Translations under genes and position numbers: made by a program
DNA from: Lachnospiraceae bacterium
Lineage (GTDB): Bacteria; Bacillota; Clostridia; Lachnospirales; Lachnospiraceae
Reading direction: 5' to 3'
DNA: 64,000 nucleotides
NCBI GenBank assembly: GCA_017445585.1
Contig: JAFSTX010000059.1
Span: 1-64,000, forward strand
The notes under the pieces: generated by a model
The model's input: only the letters and a program-made list of their open reading frames with translations
The model's database searches: none
What the model was told of the DNA's origin: nothing
In this document: positions 1 to 8,195 of the stretch, piece by piece
Layout: every line of letters starts with the position of its first letter
Numbering within the stretch: the stretch's first letter is position 1

Positions 1-2
1 TA

Positions 3-134
3 TCCTTGATCTGCTTGACTACAGAATATCTGTCATGGAATGTCTGTCAACCCCGCAGCCGCTTCGCGGTGCGCGTAGCGCAGGGTTGACTGGCATTCCA
101 TGGCAGATAAAGTAGTCACCAAGCAGACCAAGGA
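3..134. repeat. Long imperfect inverted repeat with two internal hairpins
   Basis: The first ~50 bases (from TCCTTGATCTGCTTG) are matched by the reverse complement of the bases ending at 134 (CAAGCAGACCAAGGA). Several mismatches are G-T compatible or sit in bulges. The centre contains two small GC hairpins, CCGC-TTC-GCGG and GCGC-GTA-GCGC. The result is a long stem closing a two-hairpin head. It could be a structured RNA leader or a palindromic repeat element, and it may continue left of the window. Function is unknown. Confidence 0.6.
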
Positions 135-187
135 TTAAATGACAGCTGAAGCTGTCATAGTCCTTACAACCAACTTATTCGATTATT

Positions 188-225
188 AAAATGGTGACTA
201 CCTCTAATGAAGTGATCACCATTTT
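188..225 (+). terminator. Intrinsic terminator-like hairpin
   Basis: AAAATGGTGA pairs with TCACCATTTT across an 18-base loop, and the right arm runs into a T tract. Its left arm GGTGACTAC (193-201) is also perfectly complementary to GTAGTCACC at 112-120 in the upstream inverted repeat, so two exclusive folds are possible. No gene is visible upstream inside the window for it to terminate. Confidence 0.55.
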
Positions 226-367
226 TATTGACTTATTTTGCTTATTTCGTCTGTCTACTTGACAGGCCCCTGTTCATTTGCGGTTCCGGGCTTTTTGTCA
301 CTTTAAACAAAAAAATAAATAATTACCCAAAAACACTTAATCAAAATAATAAAATAATAAATTTAAC

Positions 368-417
368 TTTACAAAAGTAAAAATACGTGGTAGCATATGC
401 CATATTGCTAAAGGAGG
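368..417 (+). promoter_or_regulatory. gdhA promoter and ribosome binding site
   Basis: TTTACA (368-373) and TAGCAT (391-396) are separated by 17 bases in an AT-rich region. The ribosome binding site AAGGAGG follows at 411-417, ten bases before the gdhA ATG. The -10 is imperfect, so this is a prediction from spacing and context. Confidence 0.5.
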
Positions 418-426
418 TATAATAAA

Positions 427-1776
427 ATGTCATATGTCGACGACGTATTGGAGGTTGTAAGGAAAAAGGACGCAGACGAGCAGGAGTTCGTACAGACCGT
501 GACCGAGATACTGGACTCGATCCGTCCTCTTGTAGACAAGAACGAAGACAGATACCGTTCACTAGCTTTACTGGAGAGGCTGGTAGAGCCGGAAAAGATA
601 ATTACATTCCGTATCCCGTGGGAAGATGACGAAGGAAAAATCCATGTGAACCGCGGCTGGAAAATCCAGTACAGCAGCGCCATCGGCCCCTACAAGGGCG
701 GTATTCGTTTCTCTCCCGATGTCACGCTGGGTACACTGAAGTTCCTGGCGTTTGAACAGACCTTCAAAAATTCCCTTACCGGACTTCCCATAGGCGGCGG
801 CAAGGGCGGATCGGATTTCGATCCCCAGGGCAAGTCTGACCGTGAGCTGATGAGGTTCTGCCAGTCGTTCATGACGGGCCTGTATCATTACATCGGCGCG
901 AATATGGACTGCCCCGCCGGAGATCTTGGCTGCGGCGGCACCGAGATCGGATATATGTTCGGCCAGTACAAGCGCCTGATCAATACCTATGAATCCGGCG
1001 TCCTTTCGGGCAAGCCCGTGGCCTCGGGCGGAATCGTCGGCAGAGATACCGCTACCGGCTACGGCGCCGTCTATCTGATGCAGGAGCTCTTTGAAGAAAA
1101 AGGCTGCAGCATCGATGGCATGAAGTTTGCGCTCTCGGGCTTCGGCAATGTCGCCTGGGGCGTAGCGAAAAAGCTTACTGAACTTGGCGGCAAGGTCGTA
1201 GCACTTTCAGGTCCGGACGGATACGTACACATTCCTGAGGGCATGAGCGCAGATCAGGTGGATTATATGCTCGAGATGCGCGCATCCCGCCGCAACAAGG
1301 TGAAGGATTTCGCGGATAAATACGGAGTATATTTCTCGCCGTACGAGAAGCCGTGGGGCCGCGTCAAGGCGGATGTCTACGTGCCATGCGCCACTCAGAA
1401 CGATATCTCGATCAAGGAAGCTCTCCGCATCACTTCGGAGGGCACCTGCAAATTCCTCGTAGAGGTCGCGAATATGCCTACTACGCCTGACGCGATCGGA
1501 GTGCTCGTGAACGCCGGAATCGTCGTAGCTCCTTACAAGGCAGTGAACGCCGGCGGCGTGGCTGTCTCTGCGATGGAAATGTCCCAGAACTCCGAGAAGA
1601 GTGTGTGGACGCTCGACAAGGTAGACAAAAAGCTTCGTGAGATAATGAAAAATATCTACAGAGAGATCGAGGCAGCCGCCGAGAAATACGGCATGCCCGG
1701 AAACCTCATCGCAGGAGCGAATCTGGCAGCAGCCGAGAAGGTGCTCAAGGCCATGGAAGAGCAGGGAGTCTGCTGA
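427..1776 (+). CDS. gdhA: NADP-type glutamate dehydrogenase
   Basis: The 449-residue protein catalyses reductive amination of 2-oxoglutarate with ammonium to glutamate in the cytoplasm. It has the dehydrogenase signatures GPYKGGIRF near residue 90 and PIGGGKGG near residue 121, which includes the catalytic lysine region. A Rossmann nucleotide-binding segment (LSGFGNVAWG) lies near residue 237, and the C-terminal NAGGVAVSAMEMSQN is typical of hexameric enzymes. The length is normal for the 450-residue NADP class. The start follows AAGGAGG directly. The gene is monocistronic, with its own promoter and a strong terminator. It supplies the glutamate used by hisC and, through glutamine, by hisH in the neighbouring operon. 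Cofactor choice is inferred from subfamily resemblance. Confidence 0.96.
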   Translation: MSYVDDVLEVVRKKDADEQEFVQTVTEILDSIRPLVDKNEDRYRSLALLERLVEPEKIITFRIPWEDDEGKIHVNRGWKIQYSSAIGPYKGGIRFSPDVTLGTLKFLAFEQTFKNSLTGLPIGGGKGGSDFDPQGKSDRELMRFCQSFMTGLYHYIGANMDCPAGDLGCGGTEIGYMFGQYKRLINTYESGVLSGKPVASGGIVGRDTATGYGAVYLMQELFEEKGCSIDGMKFALSGFGNVAWGVAKKLTELGGKVVALSGPDGYVHIPEGMSADQVDYMLEMRASRRNKVKDFADKYGVYFSPYEKPWGRVKADVYVPCATQNDISIKEALRITSEGTCKFLVEVANMPTTPDAIGVLVNAGIVVAPYKAVNAGGVAVSAMEMSQNSEKSVWTLDKVDKKLREIMKNIYREIEAAAEKYGMPGNLIAGANLAAAEKVLKAMEEQGVC

Positions 1777-1835
1777 TCAGGGAAAGCACTGACGGCCGAG
1801 CGGGAGGAGAGCCCGTAAAGCATATAAAAGAATTG

Positions 1836-1856
1836 CCGCCCGCAAGGGCGGTTTTT
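1836..1856 (+). terminator. gdhA terminator
   Basis: CCGCCC-GCAA-GGGCGG followed by TTTTT, about 60 bases after the gdhA stop codon; a compact Rho-independent terminator with a GCAA loop. Confidence 0.92.
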
Positions 1857-1928
1857 CTGTGCGTCTACGGAGGAAATACTATCTGCGGATGCTGTCCTTC
1901 GGATTATAAAAAAAGCGCGAAAAAACGT

Positions 1929-1957
1929 TTGACTTTAGCGTGCTAAAGTGCTAAAAT
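1929..1957 (+). promoter_or_regulatory. his operon promoter with embedded palindromic operator
   Basis: TTGACT (1929-1934) and TAAAAT (1952-1957) are exactly 17 bases apart. The 16-base perfect palindrome CTTTAGCGTGCTAAAG (1933-1948) fills the spacer, followed by the repeated half-site TGCTAAAA (1949-1956). A repressor bound here would block RNA polymerase. The next gene encodes a TrpR-family protein, so autoregulation and operon-wide control by histidine status are the natural inference. Direct binding is not shown. Confidence 0.75.
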
Positions 1958-2028
1958 CTACCACATATCTGACTCAGAAAAAAGCTGATCAGACGGAGCA
2001 CATACACTATCACATGGAGGAAAAGATC

Positions 2029-2325
2029 TTGGCGACACGTCGGAACGAATCCAAAGACAGACTTTTTAAGGTAATACTGCAGCTTCAGTCGATAGACGAC
2101 TGCTATGATTTCTTTGAGGATCTGTGCACCATCAAGGAAATTGACGATATGGCGCAGCGCCTTGACGCGGCGGTACTGCTCGACCGCGGCGAGAATTACC
2201 GCACAATCGCGAGCCAGGTCGGCATCAGCACGGCGACGATCAGCCGTGTGAGCAGATGCCTCGGATACGGCAGCGGCGGTTATCGCAAGGCCATCGACCT
2301 GCTTCAGGAGGAAAAAGAAAAATGA
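2029..2325 (+). CDS. yerC: YerC/TrpR-like repressor, probable his operon regulator
   Basis: This 98-residue cytoplasmic DNA-binding protein belongs to the YerC/YecD branch of the TrpR family. A helix-turn-helix spans about residues 55-80 (YRTIASQVGISTATISRV), preceded by helices resembling the TrpR dimer core. I chose the TTG start at 2029 because GGAGG lies eight bases upstream (2016-2020) and the length then matches the family. The in-frame GTG at 1948 falls inside the promoter, upstream of any likely transcript start. The stop overlaps the hisZ ATG. Position at the head of a complete his operon and the palindrome in the promoter suggest it is the histidine-responsive repressor. The co-repressor is inferred, not visible. 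Confidence 0.85.
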   Translation: MATRRNESKDRLFKVILQLQSIDDCYDFFEDLCTIKEIDDMAQRLDAAVLLDRGENYRTIASQVGISTATISRVSRCLGYGSGGYRKAIDLLQEEKEK

Positions 2326-3269
2326 TCGTAGATGACAGCATCCTGAAACCGGAGGAAAGGGCAGCTTTTATGCTGCGCTCTCTCTATGCCGCCGCGGGTT
2401 ACCGTCAATACAAGATGAGCAAGTTTGAGGAGTACGATCTCTATGCGGGAAACAAGGATTTTCTGATCTCCGACAGCATCATCACCTTTACGGACACCAA
2501 TGGTAAGCTGATGGCGCTCAAGCCGGATGTTACGCTGTCTATCATCCGCAACACAAAGGATGAGCCGGGACGCACGCAGAAAGTCTACTATGACGAGAAC
2601 GTCTACCGCATATCGCGCGGGACGAGGCGCTTTCAGGAGATAAAGCAGTCGGGGCTCGAGTGCATCGGAGATATCGGGACGGATGAGCTGCGGGAGGTTA
2701 TCGTGCTGGCTGCGCAGAGCCTGAAAAAGCTTTCGCCCAGCTGCATACTTGATATATCGCACCTCGGCATCCTTCAGGCTCTTCTGGATGAGCTCGGCGT
2801 AAAGCCGGAGATCGAAAAGGCTGTACTTCGCGGCGCTGCCCGGAAAAACATCAGCGAGATCGAGGCGATTTGCCGGGAGGCGGACGCTGATAAGCAGGCA
2901 GCGGAAGCTCTGATGAAGGTGGCTGCCCTCTACGGCAGGCCGGAGGATGTGCTTTTCGAGCTGGAACAGATTCTGGCCGGAAGCAAGGCGGGGTGCGCGC
3001 TGGATGAATTCAGATCCATACTTGAATCCCTGTCTGAGACGCCAGCCGCGGATATACTCAGAATAGACTTCTCGGTAGTCAGCGATATGCGCTATTACAA
3101 CGGAGTAGTCTTCAAGGGTTTTATAGACGGAATCCCGGGGAGCATCCTCTCGGGCGGGCAGTATGACGGAATGATGCGCCGAATGGACCGCGACGCAGGC
3201 GCGATAGGCTTTGCCGTATATCTGGACATGCTTGAACTGCTCGGCGAAAGGAGGGGCCCGGATGTCTGA
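2322..3269 (+). CDS. hisZ: ATP phosphoribosyltransferase regulatory subunit HisZ
   Basis: HisZ is a class II aminoacyl-tRNA-synthetase-like protein without charging activity that forms a hetero-octamer with short HisG and mediates histidine feedback. The 315-residue protein shows the HisRS-like core: KPDVTLSIIRNTK near residue 67 (motif 2 region), YYDENVYR near residue 88, and the late FSVVSDMRYYNGVVFKGFI (histidine-binding motif region) near residue 250. It lacks the C-terminal anticodon-binding domain of true HisRS, as expected. AGGAGG at 2307-2312 precedes the ATG, which overlaps the yerC stop by four bases. The short downstream HisG confirms the HisZ assignment. Confidence 0.94.
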   Translation: MIVDDSILKPEERAAFMLRSLYAAAGYRQYKMSKFEEYDLYAGNKDFLISDSIITFTDTNGKLMALKPDVTLSIIRNTKDEPGRTQKVYYDENVYRISRGTRRFQEIKQSGLECIGDIGTDELREVIVLAAQSLKKLSPSCILDISHLGILQALLDELGVKPEIEKAVLRGAARKNISEIEAICREADADKQAAEALMKVAALYGRPEDVLFELEQILAGSKAGCALDEFRSILESLSETPAADILRIDFSVVSDMRYYNGVVFKGFIDGIPGSILSGGQYDGMMRRMDRDAGAIGFAVYLDMLELLGERRGPDV

Positions 3270-3894
3270 AATGTTGAGCATCGCCCTGCCCAAGGGCAGA
3301 CTTGGCGAGAAGGTATATGCGATGTTTGAAAAAGCCGGGTACGAGTGCCCGGCAGTCATGGAAGGCGGACGCAGGCTCATATTTGAAAATCCGGAAAAGG
3401 GCGTGCGGTATTTCTGGGTAAAGCCCTCGGATGTCGCCATCTACGTGGAACGCGGCGCTGCCGATATAGGCGTCGCGGGGAAAGATATCCTTCTGGAATA
3501 CGAGCCGGACATATATGAACTGCTCGATCTGGGCGTCGGAAAGTGCCGTATGGCGATCGCCGCGAAAAAAGGCTTTGTGGACGATCCGTCGAGGACCCTG
3601 CGGGTGGCGACGAAGTTTGCGAATATTACAGCCGGGTATTATGCAAAAAAGGGCCGCGATATCGATATAATCCATCTCAACGGCTCCATCGAGCTGGCGC
3701 CCATCCTGGGGCTTTCGTCGGTTATCTGCGATATAGTGGAGACGGGCAACACGCTCAGGGAGAATGATCTGGAGGTCATAGAGGAGGTCGTTCCGATCTC
3801 CGCGAGGCTCATAGCTAACAGAGCGGCGTATAAATTCCGATATGAGAAGATAATGGAGCTTACGTCGGCCGTCGGGGCACAGAAGGAGAACTGA
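3262..3894 (+). CDS. hisG: ATP phosphoribosyltransferase, short catalytic subunit HisG
   Basis: HisG performs the first step of histidine synthesis, joining ATP and PRPP to give phosphoribosyl-ATP. The 210-residue length marks the short HisG(S) form, which lacks the C-terminal regulatory domain and needs HisZ. Visible signatures are ALPKGRLGEK at the N-terminus, ADIGVAGKDILLE near residue 68 and DIVETGNTLRENDL near residue 158 (PRPP-binding region). The start ATG at 3262 has AAAGGAGG a few bases upstream and overlaps the hisZ stop, so it is translationally coupled. An upstream in-frame ATG at 3211 lies well inside hisZ and lacks this site. Confidence 0.96.
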   Translation: MSEMLSIALPKGRLGEKVYAMFEKAGYECPAVMEGGRRLIFENPEKGVRYFWVKPSDVAIYVERGAADIGVAGKDILLEYEPDIYELLDLGVGKCRMAIAAKKGFVDDPSRTLRVATKFANITAGYYAKKGRDIDIIHLNGSIELAPILGLSSVICDIVETGNTLRENDLEVIEEVVPISARLIANRAAYKFRYEKIMELTSAVGAQKEN

Positions 3895-3933
3895 CGGGTT
3901 GTAACAAACAAACAAGAAACAGCGAGGCATATC

Positions 3934-5214
3934 ATGATCAGGATAATGAAATACGGCGAGGTGAAAAACAGCGAGATCTTTGCCAGGGTCAGCCCGAAAA
4001 CCGACGTGGCAGGTATCGTCAGCGGCATCATCGCCCGGGTCAGGGAGTGCGGTGATGAGGCGCTTCTCGAATATACGGAAAAATTCGATCACGTCAGGCC
4101 GGAGTGTCTGGCCGTGAGCCAGCAGGAGATCGACAGCGCGGTGGCGTCGGTAGATCTTGAGTTTATCAGGATCCTGACCAAAGCCGCAGAGAACATCCGC
4201 AGGTATCACGAAAAACAGCTTCAGAGCGGCTATGTATTAGAAGAAGACGACGGGGTCGTCCTCGGACAGAAGGTCATCCCGATGGAGAGGGTCGGGCTCT
4301 ATGTGCCGGGCGGCACTGCGGCGTATCCCTCGACGGTGCTGATGGATTCCATCCCCGCAAAGATCGCGGGAGTCAAGGAGCTGGTCATGGTGACTCCTCC
4401 GGGGCCGGACGGAAACGTGTCACCTGTCATCCTTGCTGCGGCGCACGTCGCGGGCGTAGACCGGATATTCAAGGTCGGCGGGGCGCAGGCTGTGGCCGCG
4501 CTTGCCTACGGCACTGAGAGCATACCGCGTGTGGACAAGATCGTAGGCCCGGGCAATGCTTTTGTCGCGGAGGCAAAAAAGCAGGTTTTCGGTCAGGTAG
4601 CCATCGACATGATCGCGGGGCCGAGCGAGATACTTATAGTAGCGGACGGAAAGTCGGACCCGCGCCATGCGGCGGCGGATCTTCTCTCCCAGGCCGAGCA
4701 TGACAAGCTGGCCAGCGCCGTGCTGGTCACTGACGATATGACTTTTGCCGAGGCAGTCAGGGACGAGCTGGAGAGGCAGCTTCCGCTCCTTGCGCGCGAG
4801 GAGATCGCGAGAGCCTCCGTCGACAATAACGGCAAGATCATAGTAGCCGACGAGCTGACCTCGGCCATAGAGATCGCCAACGAGATCGCGCCCGAGCACC
4901 TGGAACTGATGGTGGACGAGCCCTTTAAGTATCTGGATATGATACGCCATGCGGGCAGTGTATTTATGGGGCGGAATTGCCCTGAAGCGCTCGGCGATTA
5001 TATGGCCGGTCCGAACCACACTCTGCCGACGCTCGGCACGGCGCGTTTCTCGAATCCGCTTTCGGTGGATGATTTTGTGAAGAAAACACAGTATACTTAT
5101 TATACAAAGCAGGCGCTGGAAAAGGTGGCGCGGGACGTAGAGTATTTTGCAGAAAAGGAAGGATTGACCGCGCACGCAAGAAGCGCCGTGATAAGGCTGG
5201 AGGAAGAAAAATGA
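3934..5214 (+). CDS. hisD: Histidinol dehydrogenase
   Basis: HisD is the zinc enzyme that oxidises L-histidinol to L-histidine in two NAD-dependent steps, the last step of the pathway. The 426-residue protein shows YVPGGTAAYPSTVLM near residue 125, GPGNAFVAEAKK near residue 205, the zinc-ligand segment LSQAEHDKLASA near residue 250 and GPNHTLPT near residue 355. It starts 39 bases after hisG behind a modest GAGG site. Its stop overlaps the hisC start by four bases. Confidence 0.97.
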   Translation: MIRIMKYGEVKNSEIFARVSPKTDVAGIVSGIIARVRECGDEALLEYTEKFDHVRPECLAVSQQEIDSAVASVDLEFIRILTKAAENIRRYHEKQLQSGYVLEEDDGVVLGQKVIPMERVGLYVPGGTAAYPSTVLMDSIPAKIAGVKELVMVTPPGPDGNVSPVILAAAHVAGVDRIFKVGGAQAVAALAYGTESIPRVDKIVGPGNAFVAEAKKQVFGQVAIDMIAGPSEILIVADGKSDPRHAAADLLSQAEHDKLASAVLVTDDMTFAEAVRDELERQLPLLAREEIARASVDNNGKIIVADELTSAIEIANEIAPEHLELMVDEPFKYLDMIRHAGSVFMGRNCPEALGDYMAGPNHTLPTLGTARFSNPLSVDDFVKKTQYTYYTKQALEKVARDVEYFAEKEGLTAHARSAVIRLEEEK

Positions 5215-6275
5215 GCAGGTTTTTCAGTGAAAAATACAGTGAACTGACCCCGTATACTCCTGGCGAGCAGCCGAGAGATATGAAATATGTGAAGCTCAAC
5301 ACAAACGAGTCGCCGTTTGCGCCTTGCCAGGCCGTGATCGACGCCGCTGCCTCGGCAGCCGCATCCTATCAGCTCTACCCCGATCCCGACTGCAAGGCGC
5401 TGACCGACGCTCTGGCAGCGCGTTACGGGGTCGCGCCAGACGAGATCCTGCTGACAAACGGCTCCGATGAGATACTTAACTTCGCGTTCATGGCTTTTTG
5501 TGATGAAAAGCATCCGATCGCCTTTGCCGATATCACCTACGGCTTCTACCCGGTCGCCGCTCAGCTGAACCGTATTCCGTATAAAACGATCCCGCTGAAG
5601 GAAGATTTCACTCTCGACCCCGAAGATTATATCGGGATCGGCATGAATATAGCCATAGCAAATCCTAACGCGCCCACAGGCATCGCACCGCTGGTCAGCG
5701 ATATCGAGCGTATCGCCGTATCAAACCCCGACAGCGTGATCATCGTGGATGAGGCGTACGTGGATTTCGGGACCGAGAGCGCGATCCCGCTTACAAAAAA
5801 GTACGACAACATCCTCGTGGCGCAGACCTTTTCCAAGTCGCGTTCGATGGCGGGCGCCAGGATCGGCTTCGGCATCGGCAACAAAGCGCTGATCGCAGAT
5901 CTGAATACCATCAAATATTCCACGAATCCTTATAATATAAGCCGTGCCAGCGCGGCGGCGGGTGTCGCGGCGCTCGAAAACGACGATTACTTTATGAATA
6001 ACTGCCGCACCATCATGGAAAACCGCGCCTGGACGGTTGACAGGCTTAAGGAGCTCGGCTTTGACGTGCTGCCTTCGAGCTCAAACTTTGTATTCGCTCA
6101 GGCGGACTGGATCGAGGGCGGTGAGCTGTATCTGGCGCTCAAAAGCCGCGGAGTGCTAGTCAGGCATTTTACTCTGCCGCGCATCAGCAATTTCGTGCGT
6201 ATCACCATCGGTTCGATCGAGCAGATGCAGCGCCTTATAGAAGAGATCACGGCGCTCAGAAAGGAGAGGGTATGA
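5211..6275 (+). CDS. hisC: Histidinol-phosphate aminotransferase
   Basis: HisC is a PLP-dependent fold-type I aminotransferase that converts imidazole-acetol phosphate plus glutamate to L-histidinol phosphate. The 354-residue protein has NTNESPFAP near the N-terminus, NPNAPTG near residue 151, the aspartate in VDEAYVDFG near residue 182 and the PLP lysine in [14 protein letters not shown] near residue 207. [10 protein letters not shown] near the C-terminus carries the substrate-binding arginine. Its start overlaps hisD and its stop overlaps hisB, both in the ATGA pattern. The operon context makes HisC more likely than another aminotransferase of this family. Confidence 0.95.
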   Translation: MSRFFSEKYSELTPYTPGEQPRDMKYVKLNTNESPFAPCQAVIDAAASAAASYQLYPDPDCKALTDALAARYGVAPDEILLTNGSDEILNFAFMAFCDEKHPIAFADITYGFYPVAAQLNRIPYKTIPLKEDFTLDPEDYIGIGMNIAIANPNAPTGIAPLVSDIERIAVSNPDSVIIVDEAYVDFGTESAIPLTKKYDNILVAQTFSKSRSMAGARIGFGIGNKALIADLNTIKYSTNPYNISRASAAAGVAALENDDYFMNNCRTIMENRAWTVDRLKELGFDVLPSSSNFVFAQADWIEGGELYLALKSRGVLVRHFTLPRISNFVRITIGSIEQMQRLIEEITALRKERV

Positions 6276-6859
6276 GAAAGGCAGAGATCAGCAGAAAGAC
6301 CGCGGAGACCGATATCAGACTGGCGCTCGCGCTGGAGGGCTCAGGCAAGTGCGATATCGACACCGGAGTGGGTTTCCTGGATCATATGCTCACGCTTTTT
6401 GCCGGGCATGGCTGCTTTGACCTGACGGTAAAGTGCGCCGGAGACACCTGCGTGGATGATCACCACAGCACGGAGGATATCGGAATAGCGCTGGGGCAGG
6501 CTTTTGCAGCTGCGCTCGGGGATAAAAAGGGAATCACGCGCTACGGTACGGTAACGCTGCCCATGGACGAGGCGCTGGTGCTCACGGCGGTGGATCTCTC
6601 GGGCAGGGCTTGCCTGCGTTTTAACGCCGCGTTTCCTACGGAAAAGATCGGCAGCTTTGATACGGAGCTCGTTCAGGAGTTCTTTGCAGCTTTTGTGCGC
6701 GGCGCGGCATGCACTCTGCATATCTGGATGATGGACGGCGAGAATTCGCATCACATCGCCGAGGCGATATTCAAATCATTTGCCCGCAGCATGAAGACGG
6801 CTGTCGGTATGGATGCTTCCGCTGCCGGAAAGGTGCCTTCCACTAAAGGGATACTGTAA
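6272..6859 (+). CDS. hisB: Imidazoleglycerol-phosphate dehydratase
   Basis: This 195-residue enzyme is the monofunctional bacterial dehydratase that turns imidazoleglycerol phosphate into imidazole-acetol phosphate, using bound manganese. Metal-ligand motifs are clear: GFLDHML near residue 34, [13 protein letters not shown] near residue 66 and [14 protein letters not shown] near residue 157. There is no N-terminal HAD phosphatase domain as in enterobacterial HisB, which fits the separate PHP phosphatase at the end of this operon. It overlaps hisC by four bases and touches hisH by one. Confidence 0.97.
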   Translation: MRKAEISRKTAETDIRLALALEGSGKCDIDTGVGFLDHMLTLFAGHGCFDLTVKCAGDTCVDDHHSTEDIGIALGQAFAAALGDKKGITRYGTVTLPMDEALVLTAVDLSGRACLRFNAAFPTEKIGSFDTELVQEFFAAFVRGAACTLHIWMMDGENSHHIAEAIFKSFARSMKTAVGMDASAAGKVPSTKGIL

Positions 6860-7467
6860 TGGTTGCGATAGTTGATTACGGCGTAGGCAATCTTTTTTCG
6901 CTGCGCAGCAGCTTTGCGTCGATAGGTGCAGCGGCTGAGGTCACCTCGGATCCGGCGGTACTTGACGCGGCTGACCGCATCGTGCTGCCCGGCGTGGGAG
7001 CTTTTGCGGATGCGGCGGAAAGACTGCGCAGGAGCGGTCTGTGGGACGAGGTCATCCGTCAGGCGCAGAGCGGAAAGCCGCTGCTGGGGATATGCCTCGG
7101 GATGCAGCTGCTTTTTACGCAGAGTTTTGAGTTCGGCAAATATGCCGGTCTGGACCTGATACCGGGCGATGTGCGGCCGATAAGCGAAAGGATTCGGCCC
7201 GGTCTGAAGATACCGCATATGGGCTGGAACGGACTGGAGCTCAGGGGCGGCTCGCCGATTTTTAAAGACACTTTGGACGGCGAATGCGTGTATTTCGTCC
7301 ACTCGTATTTTGCGGATACGCCGGAGGAATATATCACGGCGGTGACGGATTACGGCGGCGAGCTTACCGCCGCGGTGCGTAAGGAAAACGTATACGGCTG
7401 CCAGTTCCATCCGGAAAAGAGTGGAAGCGTCGGACTTGCGATATTAAAAGCTTTCTGTGAGATATAA
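6859..7467 (+). CDS. hisH: Imidazole glycerol phosphate synthase, glutaminase subunit HisH
   Basis: HisH is the class I glutamine amidotransferase half of IGP synthase; it hydrolyses glutamine and channels ammonia to HisF. The 202-residue protein has the nucleophile cysteine in GICLGMQLLF near residue 80 and the catalytic histidine and glutamate in CQFHPEKSG near residue 180. PGVGAFADA near residue 47 forms the oxyanion-side loop. Start and hisB stop share a base (TAATG), implying coupled translation. HisF is encoded two genes downstream. Confidence 0.97.
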   Translation: MVAIVDYGVGNLFSLRSSFASIGAAAEVTSDPAVLDAADRIVLPGVGAFADAAERLRRSGLWDEVIRQAQSGKPLLGICLGMQLLFTQSFEFGKYAGLDLIPGDVRPISERIRPGLKIPHMGWNGLELRGGSPIFKDTLDGECVYFVHSYFADTPEEYITAVTDYGGELTAAVRKENVYGCQFHPEKSGSVGLAILKAFCEI

Positions 7468-7478
7468 GAGGACAGTTT

Positions 7479-8195
7479 ATGATAATCTTTCCCGCGGTAG
7501 ATCTGTATGAGGGCAAGGCGGTGCGTCTGGTCAAGGGAGATTACGGCCGCATGACCGTATACAGCGACAGACCCTGGCAGATCGGTGCAGACTTTGCCGC
7601 CTGCGGCGCACAGGCGATCCACATCGTGGATCTGGAGGGCGCGAGAGACGGCGGAACTCCAAATTTCGATACGGTAAAGCGCATACGCGAGGAGAGCGGG
7701 CTTTTCTGCGAGATAGGCGGAGGCATCCGCAGCATGGAGGTCATAGACCGATATCTTTCGGCCGGAATAGACCGGGTGATACTGGGTACGGCAGCCATCG
7801 TCGACAGGAAGCTGCTGACGGAAGCCGCTGCGTCTTACGGCGGAAGGATCGCCGTGGGTGCGGACCTTCGGGACGGGTTTGTTGCCGTGAAGGGCTGGCT
7901 TGAGACCTCGGGCGTCAGCGCGGACGATTTCTTTGCACAGATGCAGGAGCTGGGGATCGGCACCGTCATATGTACGGATATCAGCCGCGACGGAGCGATG
8001 AGGGGCGCGAATCTGGCGCTGTACCGCTCCCTGTCAGACAAATACAGTATGAATATCACTGCATCGGGCGGCGTATCCACCATGGATGATATCAGGCAGC
8101 TTGCGGCGATGGGACTCTACGGAGCCATCATCGGCAAGGCATATTATGAGGGCGCGATACCACTTGCCGAGGCGATAAAGGTGGCAGGATGCTGA
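7479..8195 (+). CDS. hisA: Phosphoribosylformimino-AICAR-phosphate isomerase HisA
   Basis: HisA is a TIM-barrel isomerase that opens the ribose ring of ProFAR. The 238-residue protein has the first catalytic aspartate in FPAVDLYEGKAVRL (residue 8 region) and the second in CTDISRDGAMRG near residue 168, with phosphate-binding loops GGGIRS near residue 80 and ASGGVS near residue 193. It follows hisH by 11 bases with an AGAGGA site and overlaps hisF by seven bases. Confidence 0.97.
   Translation: MIIFPAVDLYEGKAVRLVKGDYGRMTVYSDRPWQIGADFAACGAQAIHIVDLEGARDGGTPNFDTVKRIREESGLFCEIGGGIRSMEVIDRYLSAGIDRVILGTAAIVDRKLLTEAAASYGGRIAVGADLRDGFVAVKGWLETSGVSADDFFAQMQELGIGTVICTDISRDGAMRGANLALYRSLSDKYSMNITASGGVSTMDDIRQLAAMGLYGAIIGKAYYEGAIPLAEAIKVAGC

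Noticed and set aside
1948-2325. 125-residue version of the YerC-like protein starting at GTG 1948
   Set aside because: The GTG lies inside the promoter/operator, upstream of any transcript start, and has no ribosome binding site. The TTG at 2029 does.
2322-3269. hisZ as a histidyl-tRNA synthetase (hisS)
   Set aside because: Too short, lacks the anticodon-binding domain, and is paired with a short HisG.
2304-4209. Long minus-strand open frames across hisZ, hisG and hisD
   Set aside because: Low-complexity, Arg/His-rich translations opposite strongly conserved his genes; they are antisense shadows caused by high GC.
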